A stretch of 64,000 bases of DNA from Macrobrachium rosenbergii (lineage: Eukaryota; Arthropoda; Malacostraca; Decapoda; Palaemonidae), in NCBI RefSeq assembly GCF_040412425.1, contig NC_089742.1, positions 82,127,039-82,191,038 of the forward strand, read 5' to 3'. Both the position numbers and the translations under genes were made by a program. The notes beneath the pieces were generated by a model. It was not told the origin of the DNA, ran no database searches, and worked only from the letters and a program-made list of their open reading frames with translations. Positions 53,778 through 64,000 of this stretch are shown in pieces. How positions within the stretch are numbered: position 1 is the first letter of the stretch; the number at the start of each line of letters is the position of its first letter.

Positions 53778-54894
53778 ATTCAAAAGGTATATAAATGTAA
53801 GGACAATGGAATTTTTGACAATGTTGCATCATATTTTGTAATTTTTGAGAACAAATTTTTCATAACTCATGCTTAACCTTCATTAAGTTTGCTTTATAAA
53901 TAGTTTATCAACTTTTTAGAAATGCCCTCGGACATTTTGGCAAATCCCGATGAACATTATATGACCGAATTAGTGTAAACTTTTATATTTACTGTATATC
54001 CTGTACTAGAGACCATGTTGTTTTTCGTCCATTATTTGTGATCCTGGTAACAAAGCAACTGGAAAATGGGTTTCTGAATACCTACCCAATCCTGACTGAT
54101 AGATCAATGTATGGCCGATTAACGTCGATTATTGTTTTTTATTATTTTGTTTCCCAGGAGTTAAAGATGTACAGTCAATGCAATGGGTTGCCCTTTTTCG
54201 TAATAATCGCTTAGTTTTGATGGGGAAGGACTCACTTTTGAATGTGGAATAGTAGGTTAATTTACAAATGAGATTTTTTTTGACTGATTGCTGGTGTTTA
54301 TAAGAATTTGAAAGTGCGCTACGACGACATGGAAATCTTTAAGTTATTCATGTTTTTTTTCCCTGTCAAAAGTATATAACCACAAACTAGCTACCGAATT
54401 TCACTAGCAAGTTTCGAGTGGTCTTTCCATAGTAACAATTGTAAGATAGGAGAATCATTGTTAGAAAAGGTCATGGGATTTATTTGAGCGTAGTTTATAA
54501 GAGGACCACCGGCCAAGGTATCAGAACCCCCCAGGAACATGATATATCCTCTTTAGGTACGGTGAAAATCTTGAAATGCCCAAACCAGACAAATTCAATG
54601 ATGAGATTATATGATATGGCGTTGCCCCAATGTCATTGTTTTAATAATAGTAACTTCATTTATTGTTTTGTTACCAATAACACTTGTGATTTAGAGTGGC
54701 GTTCTGATATTTCAGATATTTCTGTATAAGGAATTTGTTGTTAATTTTCTGTTAGTGTTTTCGATTAATCTTCTCGTTGTTATAACTAAAAACGATGATT
54801 GACGTTCTGGGTTAGGCTCTTCGTCATCGCAACAATGATGCCATTGCCACCGTCGCAAATTTCAATATTTTTTTACCCAAACTTCACCCAATAA
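53778..54894. other. no gene seen
   Basis: Unique-looking DNA. The 81-codon frame at 54484-54729 has no recognised motif. Confidence 0.45.
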
Positions 54895-55218
54895 GTCCGA
54901 TTCCCCCCGTAGGGGATTAGTGCCGCCAGTGCACCTCATGCGGTGCACTGTAGGCATTACTTAAGGGTCTTTGCGGTGTGCCTTCGGCTCCTAGCTGTAA
55001 CCCCTTTCGTTCCTGTTACTGCACCTCCTTTCATATGCTCTTTCTTCCATCTTACTTTCCAGACTCTCCTAGCAATTGATGTATAGTGAAACTGCTAGAT
55101 TTTTTTTCCTGTTACACCTTTCAAACCTTTTACGGTAAATTTCCCTTTCAGCGCTGAATGACTTCATAGGTCCCAGTGCTTGGCCTTTGGTCTAAATATT
55201 AGATTCAGTTCAATTGAT
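54895..55218. repeat. dispersed crustacean repeat
   Basis: Contains AGTGCACCTCATGCGGTGCA, GTAGGCATTACTTAAGGGTC, CATCTTACTTTCCAGACTCT and TAGGTCCCAGTGCTTGGCCT, which I recall as a highly repeated unit in malacostracan genomes (probably a SINE or LINE tail). There is a short stem, GTGCACC...GGTGCAC, at about 54937-54957. Only one copy is in this window, so repetitiveness rests on memory. Confidence 0.55.
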
Positions 55219-55739
55219 AAGTCCGTTTTCAACGTTATATAACAATATATATCAAGATTTTCGCAAATGTGGAGAAAAAATTTCTCATAGACTAGTGGAA
55301 GACCTTTTGTATTTAACGGTGGGTAAAAAAACAAAGTTATGAATGGCGGTAGGGAGAGTGTAATCTTTGGCTTGTGAAAGTGGAATGAAAGGCCAACGGA
55401 GATTTTCCATGGAAACATTGAGAGGTGTCGGGTAGTGAATCAAGAAGACGCCTTTAGAGAGGCATATGGTGGAAATTCCGAGGGCTGAATTGTTCGATAT
55501 AGTCTTATGTTAAGGAACCTGCCATTGTTATGGACGCGTGTTTTTCCTCCGGCGCCCATCTGCATGTCAGAACTATCGTTTGAGTTATTTTTTACGATAC
55601 TGATAAAACCAGTTAAATTAAACGAGAATTATGCGTTATGGAAGCATGTGTTCCCCAAGATCTTTGTCTTTTTTTTGTATATTCATAAAAAACCATTGTT
55701 TTGTTTAACTTCTTCATTAGGCATCGCCTAGGGCTGTTA
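55219..55739. other. no gene seen
   Basis: Unique-looking. Short frames at 55164-55418 and 55507-55731 carry no motif. Confidence 0.45.
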
Positions 55740-55747
55740 GTTTTCTC

Positions 55748-57123
55748 GGATCACCTGAAGATTAGCGACCCCTAATACCTCTCCTGAAGAAAATCGACCC
55801 CAATATTTTCCACCTGAAGAAAAGCGACCCCAATATTTTCCACCTGAAGATAAACGACCCCTGCTTGTTAGTGTCTCTTCAGGTGACCCACTTCAGCTCA
55901 TAATTTTTATAGGTATGTATTCATTAAAAACTAATTTATTAAACATTTGTTAAAAACAAATTTAGACAAACAATCAATAGTTAATTAAAAGCGTATTGTC
56001 TTGCAATTTCAGTACAAAGATAATCAAACCTACTATTAACATGTCTTTCAAACCACATAAATTGCTGTAAATATGAATTCAAAAATTTGTCTTGCATCCA
56101 CGCATTGTCTTAATGCTTGATTTATGCTTGTTCCAATAACTTTCGATGGCCTGTGTGTTTTACTCCTGTTTCTGGATCAACAAAGTTACGGGAGTGATTT
56201 ACTCTGATGCTGAAATCTTAGATGTGATTGAATTTTGAATTTTCCATTCATCACTGCATATTATTGAACCAGGCAGTACAACTTTTTCTATGATTGGAAG
56301 TAGAGTTGCAGCATCACGTGTTTCAACGATCTATATATCCGACACCGGGCTTAATGCTAGTGTCGACCATTACAAATACCCATATTGGCCGATTTGGTGC
56401 ACGTCCTCTGTGATATTTGTTTTTCGTGCAAAGCAAGACTCGTCAATTTGCACAATTATGCCATTACCACCAAGTCTAACGGGTTTACCTCAAATACTTC
56501 ATGCAGATTTCTCTAAAAAACTGTAAATATCAATCATGGTTTTTTTCTGAAATGTTTAGAATATTAGTCACTGTAGTCTCACTCATGTTGTTACACCAGT
56601 AATAAATAGCCTGAATCCACTTCTGCAGTGGAAGTTTAGATTTAGAAAAGAATGAGTCCTTAATAGAAACTTTGCTTTTAAATTTAGTGCACTCTTTAAA
56701 TTGGCATTTTATATCTTGAAGATAGTTTAGAGTTCATTGAATTTCGGCACTGAATGCAATTAATTTCTCTCCTCAAAGATTCTTGCTCTTCAACCAGTTG
56801 ATAGCAGGAAGAGGATTATCCGTTAAAATGGCTGCACAACTTGTTCTTAAACTGCACGGTCCATGATTCTTTACCACTTGGTTGTATGTTAAAGAGTAAA
56901 AGTTTTGTTTCTTAGCCATGAAAGAAAAATAAGAATATGTCTTAAGTACCGTCTATTTAAAAACAACTTCTAAATTAGTTTGTTAGCACTTTTATTGGGT
57001 AGTCTCACTTATAAACTGGCTTTTTACCTCGTTAATTCTCACCTAAGAAAAGCGACCCAATATTTTCCACCTGAAGAAAAGCGACCCCAGCGTGTGTTGG
57101 GGTCGCTAATCTTCAGGTGATCC
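55748..57123 (-). mobile_element. Merlin/IS1016-type DNA transposon, decayed
   Basis: 1376 bp with about 25-bp terminal inverted repeats (GGATCACCTGAAGATTAGCG and on into ACCCC at both ends). The flanks GTTTTCTC (55740-55747) and GTTTTCTT (57124-57131) look like an 8-bp target duplication with one mismatch; 8-9 bp is the Merlin length. Next to the inverted repeats are direct copies of CTGAAGAAAAGCGACCCCAA (about 55783-55865 and 57045-57090). It contains a broken ISXO2/IS1016-type transposase on the minus strand. Confidence 0.8.
56110..56919 (-). pseudogene. Merlin-type (IS1016/ISXO2-like) transposase
   Basis: Candidate ATG at 56919 (MAKKQNFYSLTYN...). Minus-strand pieces follow family order: a CIQC knuckle (about 56763, N-terminal zinc ribbon remnant); VQIDESCFARKTN (first catalytic Asp, about 56450); WVFVMVDTS; after a frame change LLPIIEKVVLPGSIICSDEW (second Asp, about 56285-56225); NHSRNFVDPETGVK; and AIESYWNKHKSSIKTMRGC (catalytic Glu-type position, about 56145-56090). 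These match the DDE core of IS1016/ISXO2 transposases used by Merlin. Numerous stops and at least three frame changes make it non-functional. Confidence 0.8.
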
Positions 57124-57131
57124 GTTTTCTT

Positions 57132-58400
57132 GTAGTTTGAAGAATTTGTTTTAAAGATCAAGTCTGATTATACTAAAAATAAGTTACTCAGACAGCACCT
57201 TATCCTATTTGTTTTTTTTATTATAAGTGTTGATTATGCTCTTTCCAGTCGTGGTAAGCCTAGAATCTAAAAGTGCATTAGGTAGGTCCAATGCAAGGTC
57301 TTCTGACTGATGCGATTACATTTCTTAACGCACTGCATGTGCTTTTCGAACGAGGGACTATTTTCATTTGGTGAAAATGGACAGCATATATATGTTCCGC
57401 CTTGCGTCAAATACTTTCTAATTTAACGTGCGTTCAGCTGCTACTCAGGCAGAGAAGCGAAGCTGCAATAAAATCCCCGCTCTCAGTCATTACTGTGCAA
57501 CGTTTGTTTACAACCTGTTGCGTCCATCAACACGGGACTCTTTGTGGCCCGATTATGAAGAGCTGGACAAGTCCAACGCACTACTTGCTGCATGCACGAT
57601 TTGGTGAAACCAGGAAACTTTAAAATGAGCGATGCAGCTTTATACTGTTTACTTAAACGATGTGTAAAATCTGGATACTTTAGAATGAATTATTTAGGAG
57701 TATGCTGTTTATGAACCGTACACTATTTGATAAAACCAGGAAACTTCAAAATGAATGATTCTGGTATATTTTTTTATGTCACTTTTGGCTTGTTTATTCA
57801 TAGTATGATCCAAATTCATATTGACGTATAATTATGGTTAATTCTGGTATCAAGTCTCCATGATTTTTCTGTTTAGTTTTGAAATTGTTTGCTGATGATT
57901 GGTTGTACAGTTTTTGGTGCTTTAAGTGCGGATATCATGTGCAAGAAACATCCGCTTCTGGGAGGGTTGGTAGGCTTGTTATTCGGTTCCACTCCGCCGA
58001 AAACATCCTGCAAATCAGCACACAGTTATACACATACATATACACTTATGCAGATATTCACGGAATCATACGTGTACTCCGTATTAATGATCTGACCCAC
58101 AACGTCATTGCACTCAGAAAATAAAGACTATTTCTCATTTGGGGGTTTTATTTTTTTCAGTTCTAATATCAAGTAAGAGCTTATAGTTCAACCCAGCATT
58201 CTAAGTGCATCTTGGTTCAAGCAATTTAAAGCCATTAGTTGGTGGTCTTGTACTGACTATTTATGGGAATCATTATAAACAGGAAATCTCGTAAATTCTT
58301 TGGTCATCCAGTTTTGATCACTTAATGACGCATTTACGTAATTATCTTAAAAATTATTCTAGTTTTGAGAGGCAACCAGTACAACTGAATAACGTAAAAA
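57132..58400. other. no gene seen
   Basis: Unique-looking DNA. A loose internal repetition (ATGAATGATT/CAGGAAACTT) occurs three times at 57604-57760. Short frames at 57402-57623 and 57879-58124 have no recognised domain. Confidence 0.45.
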
Positions 58401-58750
58401 ATGCGCCGAAATTTCTTCGGCGCAATCGAGTTTTCTGTGTAGCATATAATGCTGTGAGGCGCGGCCCATAAAACTTTCAGCCACGGCTCGGTGGTGGCCT
58501 GTCCTATAGCGTTGCCAGACGCACGATCATGGCTAACTTTAACCTTAAATAAAATCAAAACTACTAAGACTAGAGGGCTGTAATTTGGTATGTTTGATGA
58601 TTGGAGGGTGGATGATCAACATACCAATTTGCAGCCCTCTAGCCTCTATAGTTTTTAAGATCTGAGGGCTGACAGAAAAAGTGCGGAGAGAAAATTGCAG
58701 ACGGACAGATAAAGCCATCTCAATAGTTTTCTTTTACAGAAAACTAAAAG
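58401..58750 (+). repeat. 350-bp decapod repeat with central palindrome, copy A
   Basis: Starts with a perfect hairpin TGCGCCGAAATTTCTTCGGC-type stem. It contains TATAGCGTTGCCAGACGCAC and an 80-bp internal palindrome (58568-58647) whose arms carry TAGAGGGCTG...ACCAATTTGCAGCCCTCTA. It ends CTTTTACAGAAAACTAAAAG. An inverted copy lies at 60663-60984. Frames through it (such as RASGNAIGQATTEP) appear in both copies only because the repeat is shared. Looks like a non-autonomous element. Confidence 0.8.
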
Positions 58751-60253
58751 GCAGTACTACCCTGAGGTGCAACACCACTCTCCGGTGGCTCACGTAAGTC
58801 ACGGACTTTGTCAGTGATCTGAATGGATTACCGTGAATATTCATCTGAATGTCACCAAGGTTCCTTAACTCTTTTTTTTTTCTCAACAACATAAATTCTG
58901 TTTTATTTTCATTTTGTTTTGGTTACTTAGTTTCCCATTTGTATCCTTAGTGTCGTAATAGAGAAATAAAACTGAGTGTCGTCCTCAAATAGCTTGAATT
59001 CCATCCATGTCTCTTAAAGTGCATTCGACAGTCCAATCGTATATATACAAAATAGGATTCATATCACAAACTTCTTTTGGTCGCTGCTTAAATTCATCGG
59101 AAGAATATAAAAACTCAGTGCTTCAGTAATAATTCCAATGGATCGTAAATCGTTTAAAAGTAACTCACGCACTACTGTATCAAGAGTCACAATAGCCTGC
59201 AACAGACTTTGTAAAGTATGATTGTGTATGTATATGGTTATTGACCATGACCATGCGGCAAAGCATTAACAGTATTACAGTAATCCTCACATGTTACCAT
59301 GTGTATTATTTACAAAAATATTTACAAAATCGACTGTAAAGAAGGTGTTCATTATACAACATTGTGATAAGGCATTTAATAATATTTATTCTACTGCTTT
59401 ATATGTAAATTACCATGTCGTCTTTCCCAAACTGCGTTAACATAACAGTAACCTAAAAGGACATACTGTAGTGTATCTTTGTTTCTTACCCATGAAATGA
59501 AAGTCTGACAAATGTTTTAAGCTTGTCACATTAAAACAAGTATTTTTATCCCCAAATGATCCTTATACGAACTTCACGCTGGTGTGATGAATAGATAAAA
59601 ATACTTGACATACAGATGGTTTTCCATTTCTTCACATTTACCACATAATTCGTTGGGTCTGATATTCAACATCTGTTACCGCCCCTGTCGATTTACAAGT
59701 GGATAAATTAACGTTCCCTGTTTGCTAGCCATAATACAGGATCATTGTGTCATGACGCTCGTATCTACCATTAATGTTTTATATCATATGCAGTCACTTA
59801 AAAAAAAAGTTTTTCAACACTCCAGAACCTTTTAGTAAACGCATGAAGCCACTTCAAACAACGACTGCCATGGTTGGCTTTTTTGAGGAATTTCCCGTCT
59901 TTTCCCATTTCAACTAGTTTTCGTCGTACCAAACTAAAGGATGCTAAAGTTCCAGCAGCATTTGTTACAAATGACTCCATTTTCATCTACTAGTGAGATT
60001 CGTAAATACAGGTCTTTTAAAGTACGAATAACCTTTTTACCAATTACAAAGTGATTTCAGGCAAATTTTGTGGGCATAATGTTATGAATAAAACTTTTCC
60101 TGAAGGGTATTAATAGTGATTTACAGCATTTATTCATTACACAATTTGTAAATTATTTAAGCTTATCCATGAAAAATGAATATGTATTTTCAATTGTGTA
60201 GATTGAAGACATTTACTACATAGGTCTAAGCGAGATAGATAACTGTTCAAACA

Positions 60254-60257
<4 letters not shown>
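58751..60257. other. no gene assigned
   Basis: Unique-looking. The minus-strand frame 59798-59986 begins MESFVTNAAGTLASFSLVRR and has plausible protein composition, but no recognised family and no splice evidence. Confidence 0.35.

Positions 60258-60311
<54 letters not shown>
60258..60311. repeat. (CT)n microsatellite
   Basis: About 54 bp CT array. Confidence 0.95.
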
Positions 60312-60315
<4 letters not shown>

Positions 60316-60662
60316 CACACACAAACACTATTTTGTGTGTGATCCTCACACCCAGCCTCCTTGAGATCTTGCCGTTGTGACCGAGTGACTCCTATACTGA
60401 AATAGTCCGAATGATTAGGGCTTCTTTGGTTTTTATTTAGCAAACATCCCATTTGGTAACAATATAACGCCAAATATTTTCTGTACGGTTAAGTGCCGCG
60501 ACTTTGCTTGCCGGATGAACAATGACCTCAGAGAGATGCTGTTGTGTTTGTTTGCCTGTTTTCCATCTTGTATGCGCAAGTCAGTTGGGTTTTCCCGCCC
60601 ATATGTAACGTCACAAGATGAAGACAAGAGATTATGGAAGAGATTTTTCCTTTTTATTTTCC

Positions 60663-60984
60663 TGTAAAAGAAAATTATTAAGATGGATTTGTCTGTCCGT
60701 CCGCACTTTTTCTGTCTGCACTTTTTCTGTCCGCCCTCAGATCTTAAAAACTACTAAGGCTAGAGGGCTGCAAATTGGTATGTTGATCATCCACCCTCCA
60801 GTCATCAAACATACCAAATTGCAGCCTTCTAGCCTCAGTAGTTTTTATTTTATGGTTAAAATTACCTATGATCGTGCGTCTGGCAACGCTATAGGACAGG
60901 CCACCACCGAGCCGAGCCGTGGCTGAAAGTTTTATGGCCCATGGCTCATACAGCATTATACGTTGTACAGAAAACTCGATTATA
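60663..60984 (-). repeat. decapod repeat with central palindrome, copy B
   Basis: Reverse-orientation partner of 58401-58750. It shares TTAAAAACTACTAAGGCTAG, the palindrome around GTTGATCATCCACCCTCCAG, and CTATAGGACAGGCCACCACC. It lacks the terminal hairpin, ending at ACAGAAAACTCGATTATAG. Confidence 0.8.
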
Positions 60985-63168
60985 GCTTGCATTCGACAAC
61001 CATAATAGAGAATATATTTCGTTTTCTTCATGTGATTTCGACAGCAGTTATCAGACATGTATTAGTAATTATGCCAGGGTTTTGGATTCAGACTTGAATT
61101 CCGTCCTTGATTCTACTTCGGAGTATCTAAAGTGAAGTTTTCAAAATGTTTTGCACATTATTTTTACAATTTCTTTCTTCTTGCCATTATTTTTTATGTA
61201 ATTCTAGCCTTAAGCCCAATAACGTTTTCTAACAAAAAACAAATTTTCTTCTGTATATCAAAACAATATAGTCATTGTTTGGTGAACGAAATCTGCTGGA
61301 AGTGTTGCAAATTTTTTTCAGCTTGTGCAAAGAAACAAAGAGAACGATAGACTTGGTTCACTCTGTATGCTGGAGTACTATCCAAGCACATTTGTTCTTG
61401 GCCGCTTCCACTTGCTATTTATTTGGAAGATGTGAATGTCTTTTGGTAGTCCGAAACTACGAATGACAAACTTCTGTTAAAATTGTTTCTCTTAACTGTA
61501 AGAGTATAATAATTCATAGATAAAAGATATAAAAGATTGTCCTGCTTTTAATTCCTTGCTTTAGATGTAACAGTTTTATGAGCTGATGTTCACTAAAAAA
61601 ATTATTATTGGGTCAAGAATTGATGTTTATCATTCAGTTCTTAACTGATGTATGCTTGGGTATGAAGATACCTGTTTAGACATCGACCTTGTTCGGTGAA
61701 ACCTTGCAACAAAGAAAACAATCATCGGCATGTCACCTGGCAATGTCCCGTGTTTCAGATTTCAAAAACTTTTGACGAAGGATTTGTAGTTTCCAGTGCG
61801 TGGGAAAGAAGTTCTGACAGTTTGAACACCCAATTTACGTCATGGACTTGAAAAGCCTTAGTCGTCATCGATGTTAGTGGGCCAGATAATCGTTAGTGGT
61901 CCAATTCAATTAAATTTTAAGTTCTTGGAGGAGAACAGAAAGAACGAAACACCCAAACTCTATTTAACAAGTGTGTGAACATGTTCGTTATACCCTTGGC
62001 TTCTGCATGTCCTCTCTGCAATGTAGATCCTTGTAGACGGAATGGTATTTTACCAACAGATTATATTTTTGCTTTAGCCTGCTGGTAACGGAAAGGCACA
62101 AAGCGTTCAAAATAAACTCGTTGGTTCTATGTGCGCCCCGTGCTTCCACCCTAACGTAAAATACTGTAAGAACCCTGAAACTCTTCATTGCATGTATCTA
62201 ATATCTGACAAGAAGTTTCTTTGTTACGCTGTTATTCAGTCACAAAGCTCAATGTTATTTTCTTTCTTAAATATGTCCTTTTAAAAGATTCTTTTTAACG
62301 TTCAAGCACTTATTAAATGGCATTCTCGTTCTGTTTATATGCGTATCTGCATTGAATTTTATCACCAGTATCCAAACTTGAATTAGCTTTTGTACAAGAC
62401 TTATATGAAGTGATTCTTGACTTATAAGAGATTATAGAAATGAAAGAATATGAGAAGTTTTTTTTATACTCTTTTTGGCTATGTCATTCTTTGTGACACG
62501 ACCATGGCCTCTCAAGTTTTAATGATAAGCCCTCCACCTATTTTCTTCACAAATACATGCTGCAATTTAATACACATACTCCGTCATTCTTGTTTACTTC
62601 ACAACAGGAAACAGGAGTTTATTTTGCAAACTTGATTTCCTTTGCGTGTGTATTTTTTTGAAACACAGTCTCTTTAGGTAATTTACAGATTAATTAAAAT
62701 CATCGCCCTTCCACTTTATAAACGCATTCCCACCCCAGTTAATATACGAACCTGATTGCTTTTATTTTGATCCAAACTTAAGAGTAACGATGAAAGGCAC
62801 GTCAATAAAAGCCATCCACCAGTGAGTTTATGGTAGAGTTGATGTCCTTTCAATATATAAACGTGATTCCCCGATTTAAGGTATATAGTCCCCTGCTAAC
62901 TATCACTGGCCCATTCAGTCAGCAGAATTACTGCAGATTCAGAGGCAACATCCGATGGACTGACCATGGCAAAATATCATGGAACTCCTATACCAGCACC
63001 TTTGTATATTATACTTAATTTTGATACTGGATTGGTCGTTGTATCTGGAAATTTGCCAAAAGGCCAGTCGCCGGAACTTTTACGACATTATGGGCCTTGC
63101 GGAAGAGAAAAGGAACGAAATACGATATTCAAGTAAAAGGAACTACATAAGGCAACATCATACCACGC

Positions 63169-63169
<1 letters not shown>
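60985..63169. other. no gene seen
   Basis: Unique-looking DNA without recognised coding or repeat content. Confidence 0.45.
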
Positions 63170-63250
<81 letters not shown>

Positions 63251-63290
63251 CATACATACATACATACATACATACATACATACATACATT
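63170..63290. repeat. (TA)n(CATA)n microsatellite
   Basis: About 76 bp TA followed by about eleven CATA units. Confidence 0.95.
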
Positions 63291-64000
63291 TAAACGAACA
63301 CACATACATAGTAATGTACCCCAGTTTCTGAAAAAGATGAAGCAGATATGATGATGTTATTGATCTCTGCGTGGTTGACGATAAACCAGCCGCACCATTG
63401 AGCCAGGTATGACCTGGAAACTTTAATGAAAAAAAAAGAACATATAGATTCTCATTTTAGTGGTAAAGGGAATGAGAAGATGGTTGCATCTCAAGTTTTT
63501 CGTGTTCGCGCCTTTTAAACTGGACGTTGGTAACCCGAGAGGTTGAAGAATACCACCTAATTGTAAATATATCTTTAATTACTTTTGTGAGCGTCATCCG
63601 AAACAGTATCAGCAGGTAAAGCCAAGGAGCGACATTTGGGTGAGGCTGAAGTTAATCTGGTTGGAAGTAAGAACCGGGTGTTTGACGAGGCTAACGTCCA
63701 TTTGATTACTTTCAGTCATGAGTAGTGGAAGGAAGACTTCCATTGGAGGGAACAGGTTTCCATGTTAGTTTCATAAGTTGCACATAGAAATTCAAATGAT
63801 ACTGTGAACAGAGGTGCTTGTGTATGGAAAGGTTATCAACCTTCGTAGAAGCAAATCTTATCCAGACACATGTTGTGATCCTTTCAAAACATGGTATTGA
63901 CGATGTAAAAGCCGAAAGTGTAGGTTAAATGGTCAGAATGGATTTTCTAACTATGTGTAATTGACAGAGAATATTGGACAACGAGATATGAAAGGACATA
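63291..64000. other. no gene seen
   Basis: Unique-looking DNA to the window end. Confidence 0.45.

Noticed and set aside
58334..58558. Shared peptide DRASGNAIGQATTEP also read near 60880
   Set aside because: It comes from the dispersed repeat pair at 58401-58750 and 60663-60984, and is not a conserved gene.
59798..59986. Minus-strand ORF starting MKMESFVTNAAGT
   Set aside because: Plausible composition over 62 codons but no motif, no continuation and no splice evidence.

Overview
The window looks like repeat-dominated nuclear DNA of an arthropod, most likely a decapod crustacean. The reasons are very long (TA)n, (GA)n and (CA)n arrays, interstitial telomere-type TTAGG repeats (53228-53291, short one at 16801-16817), and dispersed repeats that I recognise from memory as decapod families (33920-34185, 54895-55218, 58401-58750). 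There are no bacterial-style operons, rRNAs or CRISPR arrays. Species cannot be fixed from the sequence.

Almost all recognisable coding DNA belongs to mobile elements. The centrepiece is a near-complete LTR retrotransposon on the minus strand (37628-45205). It has two 1297-bp LTRs with about 14 mismatches between them, a gag ORF, and a pol whose domains run protease, integrase, reverse transcriptase, RNase H. The RT/RH/IN sequences are Ty3/gypsy type but the domain order is Ty1/copia type, which is the hallmark of GMR1-like elements. Its Gag carries a SAP-like N-terminus, a SCAN-like capsid segment and one CCHC zinc knuckle. A second, truncated gag-protease remnant lies at 46215-47476.

Other elements: four Penelope-like (PLE) remnants (8215-8790, 35605-36691, 50791-51916, 53094-53688), three of them folded back on themselves; two decayed non-LTR retrotransposons (11130-11640 and 19690-20906); a decayed Merlin/IS1016-type DNA transposon with 8-bp target duplication (55748-57123) and a possibly related MITE (9284-9471); a tRNA-derived SINE in two copies (45709-46165 and 52491-52928); a decapod SINE (33920-34185); an inverted pair of 330-350 bp repeats (58401-58750 and 60663-60984); and several long perfect or near-perfect palindromes (14023-14476, 27866-28626, 35256-35440).

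Host genes are nearly invisible. The one candidate is a minus-strand terminal exon at 670-1171, read in three frame segments. The unique-looking stretches (1.4-4.7, 15-19.3, 21.7-25.3, 29-32.4, 57.1-64 kb) look intronic or intergenic.

Layout: 0-10 kb mostly unique with microsatellites; 10-15 kb microsatellite-rich with a LINE tail and a foldback; 15-25 kb unique plus a LINE; 25-37 kb microsatellites, palindromes and PLE; 37.6-45.2 kb the GMR1-like element; 45.2-53.8 kb SINEs, gag remnant and PLEs among (TA)n arrays; 54.9-61 kb dispersed repeats and Merlin; 61-64 kb largely unique.
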